The notes beneath the pieces are model-generated. The model did not search any database. It saw nothing but the letters and a program-made list of their open reading frames with translations, and was not told where the DNA came from. Below, piece by piece: positions 39,868-47,383 of a DNA stretch of 48,396 nucleotides. Source of the DNA: Thermoleophilia bacterium (lineage in GTDB: Bacteria > Actinomycetota > Thermoleophilia > Solirubrobacterales > 70-9). The translations under genes and the position numbers were made by a program. Each line of letters starts with the position of its first letter. Within the stretch, counting starts at the first letter, position 1. The DNA is taken from the NCBI GenBank assembly GCA_016649615.1, contig JAENXK010000003.1, positions 1 to 48,396 of the forward strand, read 5' to 3'.

Positions 39868-39873
39868 ATGCTA
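39868..39873 (-). promoter_or_regulatory. -10 element TAGCAT, leaderless start of the siderophore-interacting protein gene
   Basis: TAGCAT on the minus strand with 7 nt to ATG 39860. It faces the TAACCT element at 39915-39920, so the two iron genes share a compact divergent promoter region. Confidence 0.5.
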
Positions 39874-39914
39874 GCCGCCATCCGGTCGCGGCCGGCACCG
39901 GGTCGGACCACCGA

Positions 39915-39920
39915 TAACCT
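39915..39920 (+). promoter_or_regulatory. -10 element TAACCT, leaderless start of the VIT1/CCC1 gene
   Basis: TAACCT with 7 nt to GTG 39928. Confidence 0.5.
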
Positions 39921-39927
39921 GTTTCGG

Positions 39928-40704
39928 GTGATCAGCCGCTCGATAGACCACCAGATGGGCCGCAGATCCCGTCTGAAAGAAGAACACACCCCGGACGCGG
40001 TCCGCAGGCGACTCGGTCGCCCGCCGGGGCCGAGCTACCTGCGTGACTTCATCTACGGCGCGATTGACGGGGCGGTCACGACCTTTGCGATCGTGGCCGG
40101 CTCGGCCGGGGCCAGCCTCGACGAAGGGATCGTGGTGATCCTCGGCCTGGCCAACCTGTTCGCCGACGGATTTAGCATGGGGGTCAGCAACTTCCTCGGC
40201 TCGCGCGCCCAGAGCGATGAACGGGTGAAGGCCAGGGAGGAAGAGAAACGCCAGATTGCCGTATACCCGGAAGGCGAGTCCGAGGAGGTCCGGCAGATCT
40301 TCGCTTCGAAGGGGTTCGAGGGCGAGGACCTCGAGCGCGCGGTCAAGGTGGTCACCGCCGACCGCAAACGCTGGATCGATTTCATGATGTCCGAGGAACT
40401 GGGCTACGGGAACGAGTTGTCGAATCCTCTGCGGGCGGCACTGGCTACCTTCGCGGCCTTCCTGGTGGTCGGCGTGTTGCCCCTGCTCTCCTTCCTGGTG
40501 AACGTCGCCTTCGACGACCTGATTGCCCACCCGTACATGGTCAGCGCAATCCTCACCGGGGTCGGTTTTCTCGGGGTCGGAATCGCCAAGTCGAGGATCG
40601 TCAACCAGGCCTGGTGGCGCGGCGGCTTGGAAACCCTGGCCCTCGGAGGCTCAGCCGCTGCCCTGGCCTATCTGGTCGGCCTGGCGTTGCGCGGCATCGC
40701 CTGA
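39928..40704 (+). CDS. VIT1/CCC1-family iron/manganese transporter
   Basis: A 258-residue membrane protein. Family signatures are LRDFIYGAIDGAVTTFAIVAG in helix 1, LGLANLFADGFSMGVSNFLG in helix 2, a charged cytoplasmic metal-binding region (about residues 95-155: REEEKRQIAVYPEGESEEV, MMSEELGY) and three further helices. It moves Fe2+ or Mn2+ out of the cytosol. GTG 39928 is chosen from the TAACCT element 7 nt upstream; ATG 39955 is the alternative. Pairing with the divergent siderophore reductase points to iron homeostasis. Confidence 0.9.
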   Translation: MISRSIDHQMGRRSRLKEEHTPDAVRRRLGRPPGPSYLRDFIYGAIDGAVTTFAIVAGSAGASLDEGIVVILGLANLFADGFSMGVSNFLGSRAQSDERVKAREEEKRQIAVYPEGESEEVRQIFASKGFEGEDLERAVKVVTADRKRWIDFMMSEELGYGNELSNPLRAALATFAAFLVVGVLPLLSFLVNVAFDDLIAHPYMVSAILTGVGFLGVGIAKSRIVNQAWWRGGLETLALGGSAAALAYLVGLALRGIA

Positions 40705-40731
40705 ATGGCCGACCTGACCTGTTGATCCCGC

Positions 40732-40920
40732 TCAGTCCACCCGGACGTGGTCCGGATGGGTGAGAACCTCCCGAGTGCTGTCGGCCGGTTCGAGCGCGTA
40801 ACTCAGGAGCGCTGCGTCCAGCCATGAACTGCTTTCGGGGTCTACCCCGTCCGGGCGCGCCGCCCCTGGACCGGATTTGGGATTGACGGTTTTTTCTGCG
40901 AGTAGTTCGTCAATATCCAT
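40732..40920 (-). CDS. Small hypothetical protein
   Basis: A 62-residue soluble acidic protein (MDIDELLAEKTVNPKSGPGA at the start, ALEPADSTREVLTHPDHVRV near the end). I do not recognise it. In favour of a real gene are an ATG only 5 nt after a TAGGCT -10 element and natural amino-acid composition; against it are its size and lack of known family. Confidence 0.45.
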   Translation of the reverse strand: MDIDELLAEKTVNPKSGPGAARPDGVDPESSSWLDAALLSYALEPADSTREVLTHPDHVRVD

Positions 40921-40925
40921 GCCTC

Positions 40926-40931
40926 AGCCTA
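40926..40931 (-). promoter_or_regulatory. -10 element TAGGCT upstream of the 62-residue ORF
   Basis: TAGGCT on the minus strand with 5 nt to the ATG at 40920, slightly shorter than the other spacers in the window. Confidence 0.35.
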
Positions 40932-40985
40932 TGCGCACAGACCTTAGTCCGGGCTCAAATCCCCCCGGTTCGGGTCGGTTCGAAT

Positions 40986-40999
40986 CCCCCATTCGGGGG
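40986..40999. other. Small GC hairpin in intergenic DNA
   Basis: CCCCC (40986-40990), loop ATTC, GGGGG (40995-40999). It lies in a 173-bp gap (40921-41093) between two small minus-strand genes and may terminate transcription of the gene at 41094-41378. Nothing else is evident in the gap. Confidence 0.35.
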
Positions 41000-41093
41000 T
41001 ATCAGCCGACTGACGCGGACCGGCAGACTCCCGACGCACCCCGAAAAGAGTCCGGACTCGCTGAACTTTGGGCGACCGCAGCCTGCCGACGGG

Positions 41094-41378
41094 CTATCGG
41101 TTGGCCGACCCGGTGAAAGCCTTGGCCACCAGTTCCTGGACCCGGCCGCGGTCTTCTTTGGCGATGATCTTCGAGTCCTTGGTCGGCACGACCAGGTTCA
41201 AAAACTCCTTGCGCTCTTCCTCGGTCAGGTTGTTGTAGAGGCGCCTGGTGTGGTGGGTGAGCCACTGGGCCCGAATCCAGACCGCGGCCCAGTCGACCCG
41301 CCGGGCATAGTTGAAGCCCCGGGCGGCCATGCCGACCACGGCCCCCGACTTTGCGGCTTTGCTCTTTTTCGCGCTCAT
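41094..41378 (-). CDS. Small basic protein, conserved hypothetical
   Basis: A 94-residue protein starting at ATG 41378. The N-terminus MSAKKSKAAKSGAVVGMAAR is basic with a short hydrophobic patch; the middle VWIRAQWLTHHTRRLYNNL is aromatic and basic; the end LTEEERKEFLNLVVPTKDSK and VQELVAKAFTG is helical. The layout resembles small proteins annotated only as hypothetical in actinobacteria. TATCCT lies 9 nt upstream. The longer frame to 41702 overlaps the kinase gene and is not supported. Confidence 0.6.
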   Translation of the reverse strand: MSAKKSKAAKSGAVVGMAARGFNYARRVDWAAVWIRAQWLTHHTRRLYNNLTEEERKEFLNLVVPTKDSKIIAKEDRGRVQELVAKAFTGSANR

Positions 41379-41505
41379 CCTGACTTCAGGATACGCGGTC
41401 AGCGAACTCACCCGACCTTCTCGCGGGACTTCTTCGCGACAGGACCGAAACCGGGAATCCGGACGTGGCCGCGAAAAGGGGCCGGCGAAAGGCGCCGGCA
41501 GCAAA

Positions 41506-42732
41506 TCATCCAGGGACGGGGGAGCGGAGGGTGAAACGCATCCTGGTACCAGGGCCGGAATCTGCCGGCTCGAGCCAGATGCGTCCGCCGTGGGCCTCGA
41601 CGATCGCCCTCGAAATCGCCAGACCGAGTCCGGCGCCCTCGGAAGTGCGTGAGGAGTCGGTGCCCCCGCGGAAGAATGGCTCGAACACATGGGGGCGGTC
41701 AACAGGGGCGATGCCGCTGCCTTCGTCGGTCACTTCGACCTCGACCTCGCCGCTGAGCGAGCGGGCTCTCACCGTGACGCTGCCATCGGCGGGAGTGTGC
41801 CGGATCGCGTTCTGGATCAGGTTGAACAGCACCCGCTGGACTTTCTCCGGATTTGCCTCGGCGAGCAACTCGTCTCCCGGCAACTCGGCTCTGACCTGCA
41901 CCCCGAGGATGTCGGCCTCGGTACGCATCGCCTCAACCGTGTCCCCGACCAGCGAGTCGAGCTCGATCCGGCTCATGGTCCAGGTGATGTCACCGGCCTC
42001 GATCCGGGAGAGCTCGAACAGATCGTCGACCAGGCCGGTGAGGACAGAGACGTGGATCCGGAGCTGGCTGATGTAGCGGTCACGGGTCTGGCCGGTGGCG
42101 ACCCCGTCCTCGATCGACTCGACCAGGAGCCGCAGTGAGGCCAGCGGGGTGCGCAGGTCATGGGACACCGATGCGACCAGGCGCCTCCGGGCCGAATCGG
42201 CTTCCTCCCGTTTGGCCTCTTCGGCGCCGAGCCGGTTGATCATCGCGTTGACCGACCCGGCCAGCTCGGCCAGCTCGTCGTCACCACCGACCTCGACCAC
42301 CGTGTCGCGGCTGCCGGCGCCGACCGCCTCGAGGCCGTCGCGCAGCGACTCGACGTCGCTCATCACTCCCCGGGACACGATCTCTCCGACCCTGAGGGCG
42401 ACCGCGCCGATCACGGTGGCCATCACCGTCACGACTACCGCGTCGTGGTGGGAGAGGAACATCGCGAACGCTGCGACCCAGACCGAGACCAGGATCGAGC
42501 CGACCACCATGATCACCCCGAAGCGGAACTGGCGGGCCAGGCCGCCCAGGCGCCGGCGGTTTGCCGCCAGCCAGTGGGCGAGTACCAGGACGAGGGCCGC
42601 CAGCGGCAGCAGCAGGAGCAAGGTGGTCCGGGCTCCGGCCAGGTCGTAGGAAGCGCCGATCACGGCGGCCCCGACCAGACAGGCGAGCACCCCGATCGCC
42701 AGGGAGCGGACTATCGCCGAGGCCGAACTCAT
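41506..42732 (-). CDS. Sensor histidine kinase
   Basis: A 408-residue kinase. Four hydrophobic helices (about 8-28, 37-56, 71-91, 98-116) with hardly any periplasmic loop, a HAMP linker (about 118-170), a HisKA domain with H191 in VASVSHDLRTPLASLR, and a HATPase domain with NLIQNAIRHTP (N box), VTDEGSGIAP (G1) and GAGLGLAISRAIVEAHGG (G2). It phosphorylates the adjacent response regulator. The ATG at 42732 overlaps the regulator's stop (ATGA), fixing the start. With no extracytoplasmic sensor domain, it probably senses within the membrane or through partners. Confidence 0.94.
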   Translation of the reverse strand: MSSASAIVRSLAIGVLACLVGAAVIGASYDLAGARTTLLLLLPLAALVLVLAHWLAANRRRLGGLARQFRFGVIMVVGSILVSVWVAAFAMFLSHHDAVVVTVMATVIGAVALRVGEIVSRGVMSDVESLRDGLEAVGAGSRDTVVEVGGDDELAELAGSVNAMINRLGAEEAKREEADSARRRLVASVSHDLRTPLASLRLLVESIEDGVATGQTRDRYISQLRIHVSVLTGLVDDLFELSRIEAGDITWTMSRIELDSLVGDTVEAMRTEADILGVQVRAELPGDELLAEANPEKVQRVLFNLIQNAIRHTPADGSVTVRARSLSGEVEVEVTDEGSGIAPVDRPHVFEPFFRGGTDSSRTSEGAGLGLAISRAIVEAHGGRIWLEPADSGPGTRMRFTLRSPVPG

Positions 42733-43466
42733 GATCTGAACCTGTAGCCGACGCCCCAGACCGTCTCGATGCGAGCGGGTCGCTCGGGGTCTGCTTCGAG
42801 CTTGGCCCGCAGACGGCGGATGTGGACGGTGACGGTCCCGGTGTCGGTGAAGAAGCTGTGGCCCCACACCTCTTCCATCAGGTGGTCGCGGGTGAAGACC
42901 TGACCCGGTCGGGACGCGATGAACGCGAGCAGGTCGAATTCGAGCTGGGTGAGGGTGACCTCTTCGCCCGCGAGCGTGACTATCCGCTGGGAGGGGTCGA
43001 TCACCAGGTCGCCGTGACGGATCGGATCAGCGGTCTCGTCCGGAGGGGAGACCCGCCGCAGGACGGCCTCTACCCGGGCGACCAGTTCTGCCGGGGAGAA
43101 CGGTTTGACCACGTAGTCATCGGCACCGCGCCGCAGGCCGGTCAGGCGGTCGGATTCCTCCGACTTCGAGGTCAGGAGGATGATCGCCGGGCACTTCGGC
43201 AGGTCCTCGCGCAGGATTCGCATCACCTCCATGCCGCCGATCTCGGGCAGCATCAGGTCGAGCACGATCAGGTCGGGGCGGTGTTCGATCGCCTGGGCGA
43301 TCGCGGCCGGGCCGTCGAAGGCGGTCTCGACCTCGAAGCCGGCCCGCTCCAGGTACCTGCCGACCACGTCGACGATGGTCGGCTCGTCGTCGACGACCAG
43401 AACCTTTCCTGTGGAGGATTCCTCCATCAGATCGATTCTCCCGGATGTGCGGTCTGCGAGGTCCAT
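42729..43466 (-). CDS. OmpR-family response regulator
   Basis: A 245-residue regulator. The receiver domain (about 20-135) has the DD pair in VLVVDDE, phospho-acceptor D70 (LIVLDLMLPE), T99 and K121 (VVKPFSP). The winged-helix DNA-binding domain (about 150-243) has TLTQLEFDLLAFIASRPGQV, VWGHSFFTDTGTVTVHIRRL and TVWGVGYRF. Start: ATG 43466 shares a base with the DipZ stop (TGATG), implying coupling; ATG 43427 (MEESSTGKVL) is the alternative. The three-gene order suggests the regulator answers to redox or envelope state. Confidence 0.93.
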   Translation of the reverse strand: MDLADRTSGRIDLMEESSTGKVLVVDDEPTIVDVVGRYLERAGFEVETAFDGPAAIAQAIEHRPDLIVLDLMLPEIGGMEVMRILREDLPKCPAIILLTSKSEESDRLTGLRRGADDYVVKPFSPAELVARVEAVLRRVSPPDETADPIRHGDLVIDPSQRIVTLAGEEVTLTQLEFDLLAFIASRPGQVFTRDHLMEEVWGHSFFTDTGTVTVHIRRLRAKLEADPERPARIETVWGVGYRFRS

Positions 43467-45220
43467 CAGCCGAAGGTGAAGGCGTAGGCCTCGATCCCCT
43501 TCTCGGGAACGAGGGTGAGTTGGTGGCGTTCGGCCCCGGGCAGGTCGACCAGTGAGTAGAGCTGTTCCTCGTCGACGGTCACAGACCCGTTCTTCACGTC
43601 CCCGCCCGCCATGGCCGGGGGTATCGGCCTGCCGTCGAGCAGGACCTTGACGGTCCGGGGGCGATCGGGGGATCCGAGGACGAGGAAGACCCGCTCCGCT
43701 CCGAACTCGATCTCCAGCTCCCCACCGTCGGCGACCGCGTAGTCGGGGCTGATCCGCCACCTGCCGCCGAATGAGAGCTGGTCTTCAGACGGCGTCTCGA
43801 GTTCCCCGAAATCGTGAACGCCGTCGACGATTGTCCCGTTGACGAAACGGTCCGCCCGGGCCGAGCCGAGGTAGCTCTCGGGCGTGGTGATTCCGTGGGA
43901 AGCCTTTGTCCCGCTGGCCCCGGACCCGCCTTCGCCGGGATCACGCCCGGCCTCGGCCAGCAGTTCGCGGATGACCTTTTCCTTCTCTTCGTATTCGCCC
44001 TCGCCGAAGTGGGCGTACCTCACCTGGCCCTCGCCATCGATGAAGTATTCGGCCGGCCAGTACTGGTTGGCGTAGGCGTCCCAGGTGGCGAAGTCGTTGT
44101 CCTGGGCGACCGGATACTCGATCCCCGCCCGCCTGACCGCGTCTTCGACGTTGTCGGCGCTCCGTTCGAAAGGGAATTCGGGGGTGTGGACCCCGACGAT
44201 GGTCAGGCCATCGGAGCGATAACGCTTGTCCCAGGCCTTGAGATACGGCTGGGTGCGGATGCAGTTGATGCAGCTGTAGGTCCAGAAATCGACCAGCACG
44301 ACCCGTCCCTCCAGTTGATCGAGAGAGAGTGGCTGATTCCCGGGGGTGTTGAACCACTGCTGATTGCCGACGAAGTCAGGGGCCGAGCCAAATTTCGGCA
44401 GGTCCGATTTGGTCGGCGGTTCTTCTTCCTGGGCCGCAGCGCCCTCGGCGATCCTGGTTCCCTGCTCGGTTACGTCTGCCTGGCGCACGTCAGCCAGGGC
44501 CTCTCTTGCGGCGGCGGTCGACTCCAGGTCTTTCGTCGGGTTGACGATGAAGGCCGGCAGATCGTCGGCGATGGTGTTCTGGAAGCGCAGGTCATAGTCG
44601 CCGAGCATGACCAGCGCAAAAACGACCATCACCGCACCCATGCCCGCCTGGAGCTGCGGGATGCGCCTGGAAAGAGGGACCGTCAGTTTCCGGCCGCCCA
44701 GCATCAGCAGGTAGAGCACCAGGGCCGAACCGACCGCGTAGGCGAGGGCCACAGCGAGGCGCCCGGCCGTGAAGGGCTGCGAGGCCGAAACGGTGATCAC
44801 CCCGGCCAGGATCGGTCCGGCGCAGGGCGCGTAGACGAATCCCAGGCTGACCCCGACCAGCGTGCCCGACCAGAACCCGTCGCCGGACCCTTCGGTCTGG
44901 AAGCGACCGCTGAAGCGGCTCACGGCCGCCTCGATGCGGGACGAGAGCGCCGGCACCAGCAGCGAGATTCCGAAGAAGAGCAGTACGAAGATCGCCAGGT
45001 TACGGAGCAGCTCGTCGGGCAGCCCGAGGGCATCGATCGCGTAGACAAGTGCGACCGTGGCGAAAGTAAACGAGGCGACCAGGCCGGCGACGATCCCGGC
45101 CGGCCGTCGTTTTCCGCCGGTCGACCCGGCCGCCAGCGCCACCGGCAGGACCGGCAGGATGCATGGAGATACGGCGGTGGCGGCCCCGGCGATGAAGCCG
45201 AAGAGAATCAGCAAAGCCAT
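43466..45220 (-). CDS. dipZ: DipZ-like thiol-disulfide protein (CcdA membrane domain + thioredoxin-like domain)
   Basis: A 584-residue protein. Residues about 1-210 are a six-helix CcdA/DsbD-beta domain with paired cysteines C20 (AVSPCILPVLP) and C133 (VYAPCAGPIL) that carry electrons across the membrane. After an acidic linker (about 215-280) a TlpA-like thioredoxin domain has the CxxC C317-I-N-C320. The C-terminal part (about 440-584) is a beta-rich DipZ-specific domain (QLSFGGRWRISPDYAV). It supplies reducing power to extracytoplasmic proteins or cytochrome c maturation. ATG 45220 is preferred to the TTG at 45226. Confidence 0.92.
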   Translation of the reverse strand: MALLILFGFIAGAATAVSPCILPVLPVALAAGSTGGKRRPAGIVAGLVASFTFATVALVYAIDALGLPDELLRNLAIFVLLFFGISLLVPALSSRIEAAVSRFSGRFQTEGSGDGFWSGTLVGVSLGFVYAPCAGPILAGVITVSASQPFTAGRLAVALAYAVGSALVLYLLMLGGRKLTVPLSRRIPQLQAGMGAVMVVFALVMLGDYDLRFQNTIADDLPAFIVNPTKDLESTAAAREALADVRQADVTEQGTRIAEGAAAQEEEPPTKSDLPKFGSAPDFVGNQQWFNTPGNQPLSLDQLEGRVVLVDFWTYSCINCIRTQPYLKAWDKRYRSDGLTIVGVHTPEFPFERSADNVEDAVRRAGIEYPVAQDNDFATWDAYANQYWPAEYFIDGEGQVRYAHFGEGEYEEKEKVIRELLAEAGRDPGEGGSGASGTKASHGITTPESYLGSARADRFVNGTIVDGVHDFGELETPSEDQLSFGGRWRISPDYAVADGGELEIEFGAERVFLVLGSPDRPRTVKVLLDGRPIPPAMAGGDVKNGSVTVDEEQLYSLVDLPGAERHQLTLVPEKGIEAYAFTFG

Positions 45221-45267
45221 GGCCAAAAGGATGGCAGCGTGACCTTACGAGCTTCTGAACTGGCTGC

Positions 45268-45765
45268 TCAGAGCAGCTTTTTGATCAGGAAGGTCCGGTC
45301 GCCTTTGGGCGTCGGCACCACGATCTGTTGCCCGACCGGCCGGTTTCTCAGTGCCTGACCGATCGGCGATTCGGCCGAGAGCCGGCCTTCGGCGACGTTG
45401 GCTTCGGTTGACCCGACCAGGGTCCAGGTGTGCTCGCGGCCGTCAGGATCCACCACGAGGGCGGTCCGGCCGAAGGCGAACCCGTCGCCTGCGCCATCTG
45501 ATTGCGCGTCGGCCACGACCGCATTCTTCTGCCGCTCGCGCAACCGCTGGATCCTGGTCTCTAGATGAGCCTGGTCTTCCTTGGCGATGTGGTAGTCGGC
45601 GTTCTCTTTCAGGTCTCCGAGTGCCCGGGCCGCTTTCAGCCGCTCGGCGATCTGTTCGCGGGCCGGCCCCTCGAGTTCAGCCAGCTCCGCTTCCAGCGCG
45701 AGCAGGCCTTCGCCGGTTATCGATTCCCCTCCGGCCGGACCTCTGCTTTCGCCGGGGCCGCTCAC
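45268..45765 (-). CDS. greA: GreA/GreB transcription elongation factor
   Basis: A 165-residue protein. The N-terminal coiled coil (about 18-90) carries the catalytic tip GDLKENADY with D51 and E54, the acidic residues that reach into RNA polymerase and stimulate transcript cleavage. The C-terminal FKBP-like domain (about 92-165) has VGSTEANVAEGRLSAESPIG and GQQIVVPTPKGDRTFLIKKL. The frame begins at GTG 45765, overlapping the TGA of a 14-codon upstream ORF (45806-45762) that itself has the leaderless promoter. Either the short ORF is a coupled leader or greA has lost a base and really starts at 45806. Confidence 0.92.
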   Translation of the reverse strand: MSGPGESRGPAGGESITGEGLLALEAELAELEGPAREQIAERLKAARALGDLKENADYHIAKEDQAHLETRIQRLRERQKNAVVADAQSDGAGDGFAFGRTALVVDPDGREHTWTLVGSTEANVAEGRLSAESPIGQALRNRPVGQQIVVPTPKGDRTFLIKKLL

Positions 45766-45806
45766 GGCTTGACCGTCCCGGCCTGGTACATCGAGATTTC
45801 TCGCAT
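45762..45806 (-). CDS. 14-residue upstream ORF before greA (leader peptide or frameshifted greA N-terminus)
   Basis: ATG 45806 opens MREISMYQAGTVKP and stops at TGA 45762-45764, whose bases overlap the greA GTG (GTGA). Its ATG sits 6 nt after TAGCTT, so this, not the greA GTG, is the likely first translated codon of the transcript. Confidence 0.35.
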   Translation of the reverse strand: MREISMYQAGTVKP

Positions 45807-45812
45807 GGATCC

Positions 45813-45818
45813 AAGCTA
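45813..45818 (-). promoter_or_regulatory. -10 element TAGCTT for the greA transcript
   Basis: TAGCTT on the minus strand with 6 nt to ATG 45806. Confidence 0.45.
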
Positions 45819-45908
45819 ACAGGCCGGGGCGGGAGCGGCTCGATTTTCAACTGAAAGGCCTTTCCCGGTCCCACTCGGCTCCGCTTTGCAGCAAACGGTT
45901 GCGGCGAT

Positions 45909-45914
45909 TAGGCT
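45909..45914 (+). promoter_or_regulatory. -10 element TAGGCT, leaderless start of the DHA2 transporter gene
   Basis: TAGGCT with 7 nt to GTG 45922. TTGCAG at 45886-45891 lies 17 bp upstream and could be a weak -35. Confidence 0.5.
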
Positions 45915-45921
45915 GGCACCC

Positions 45922-47301
45922 GTGGACCGGAAGACGATTCTCTCGCTGATCGCCATGGGGCTGGGAGTCTTTGTCATCGCCAACGACATCACGGCGATGA
46001 ACGTCGCCCTGCCGGCGATCGAGGAGGAATTCGACACCGGGGTCTCGACTGTGCAGTGGGTGGTCAATGCCTACGCGCTCTGCTTTGGCGTGCTGATCGT
46101 CACCGGCGGGCGACTGGCCGACCTGTTCGGCCGGAGAGAAGCCTTCTTTGTCGGGGCCGGGATCTTCGGAGCGGTATCGCTGCTGGCCGGAGTGGCACAG
46201 TCCGAAGCCTGGCTGATTGCGTGCAGGGCCGTGATGGGCATCGGCGGTGCGCTGATGTGGCCGGCGATACTCGGCATGACCTTTGCCGCTCTGCCGAAAG
46301 ACAAGGCCGGCCTGGCCGGCGGACTGATCCTCGGTGTTGCCGGCATCGGCAACGCTCTGGGCCCGCTGATCGGCGGGGCTTTCACCGAATTCCTGAGTTG
46401 GCGCTGGATTCTGTTCGCCAATGTTCCGATTTCGCTGCTGGCGATCACGGTGGTCTACCTCTACATTCATCAGCCCAGGCCGGAGGACGACGAGCGGCGG
46501 ATCGACTACGGGGGGATCGTCACGCTTTCGCTCGGTCTGGTGCTGTTCATGGTCGCGCTCGACCAGGCGATCGATGTCGGCTGGGGTGACCCGCTTGTGA
46601 TCGGTTCGGTAGTCCTATCGGTGATCCTGCTGGCGGCGTTCGGTCTGATCGAGCGCCGCGCCGGCCCTTACGCCCTGGTCCCGAAAGACGTAATGCGGAA
46701 TCGCAGCTTCACCGCAACCTGCATTGCGATTCTGCTCATGTCCGCGACCTTCTTTGCAACGCTCTTCTACGTGCCCCAGTACCTCCAGAAAGAGTTCGGG
46801 TACACGGCATTCGAGGCCGGTCTGGGGCTGCTTCCCTTCATGGGCATATTCGCGCTCAGTTCCTTCGTTGCCGGCCCGCTGTACAACCGGCTCGGCGCCA
46901 AGCTGATCGTCACTCTCGGCTCGGCCTGCATCGTGCTCGGCCCGTTTCTGGTCGCTCTCGGGATCGGGGCGAACGGTGCTTATGCCTCGATCGTGCCGGG
47001 ACTGGTCCTGCTCGGGGTCGGGATCGGGATGTTCTATTCGGCGGCGACGACCGCCGCCGTCACTTCGGTCGACGAATCCCGCTCCAGCCTGGCCGGCGGC
47101 ATTGTCTACATGTTCCAGATCGCCGGCGGATCGGTCGGGCTGGCCCTGACCACAACCGTTTTTGCGAGCCAGTCTGGCTTGATCTCCGGGCTGCATGCGG
47201 CTTTCCGACTGGATGCCGCGCTGGCCCTGGCCGGCTTTGTGGTCACCCTGCTGTACGTCGGCGGACGGCTTGGCGCGAAGCGCCGGGGGACTCCCGGCTA
47301 G
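45922..47301 (+). CDS. DHA2-family MFS drug/solute exporter
   Basis: A 459-residue transporter with about fourteen helices, as in the DHA2 (EmrB/QacA) family. Signatures are NDITAMNVALPAIEEEF in helix 1 (family D-x-x-x-x-NVALP), GGRLADLFGRRE (motif A), MGIGGALMWPAILGM and LGVAGIGNALGPLIGGAF (motif C). It exports small hydrophobic compounds using proton antiport; the substrate is unknown. GTG 45922 (MDRKTILSLIAMGLG) is chosen from the TAGGCT element; the longer frame to 45886 lacks support. Divergent from greA. Confidence 0.9.
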   Translation: MDRKTILSLIAMGLGVFVIANDITAMNVALPAIEEEFDTGVSTVQWVVNAYALCFGVLIVTGGRLADLFGRREAFFVGAGIFGAVSLLAGVAQSEAWLIACRAVMGIGGALMWPAILGMTFAALPKDKAGLAGGLILGVAGIGNALGPLIGGAFTEFLSWRWILFANVPISLLAITVVYLYIHQPRPEDDERRIDYGGIVTLSLGLVLFMVALDQAIDVGWGDPLVIGSVVLSVILLAAFGLIERRAGPYALVPKDVMRNRSFTATCIAILLMSATFFATLFYVPQYLQKEFGYTAFEAGLGLLPFMGIFALSSFVAGPLYNRLGAKLIVTLGSACIVLGPFLVALGIGANGAYASIVPGLVLLGVGIGMFYSAATTAAVTSVDESRSSLAGGIVYMFQIAGGSVGLALTTTVFASQSGLISGLHAAFRLDAALALAGFVVTLLYVGGRLGAKRRGTPG

Positions 47302-47347
47302 AAATTTCGAATCAGTCAACCGTTTTGTCGGTTTGCCTCGTAGCCCC

Positions 47348-47369
47348 GGGTAGATGTCAATAACTACCC
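47348..47369 (+). promoter_or_regulatory. Hairpin just upstream of the HtaA-like gene's ribosome site
   Basis: GGGTAG (47348-47353) pairs perfectly with CTACCC (47364-47369) around a 10-nt loop, ending one base before the ribosome site GGAGGTGA (47371-47378). It could affect translation of the HtaA-like gene or be an operator. Confidence 0.35.
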
Positions 47370-47383
47370 AGGAGGTGAACACG

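Noticed and set aside
40976-40992. Sequence GGTTCGAATCCCCC resembling a tRNA T-loop
   Set aside because: Only two of five T-stem pairs form, and there is no acceptor, anticodon or D stem at the proper distances upstream.
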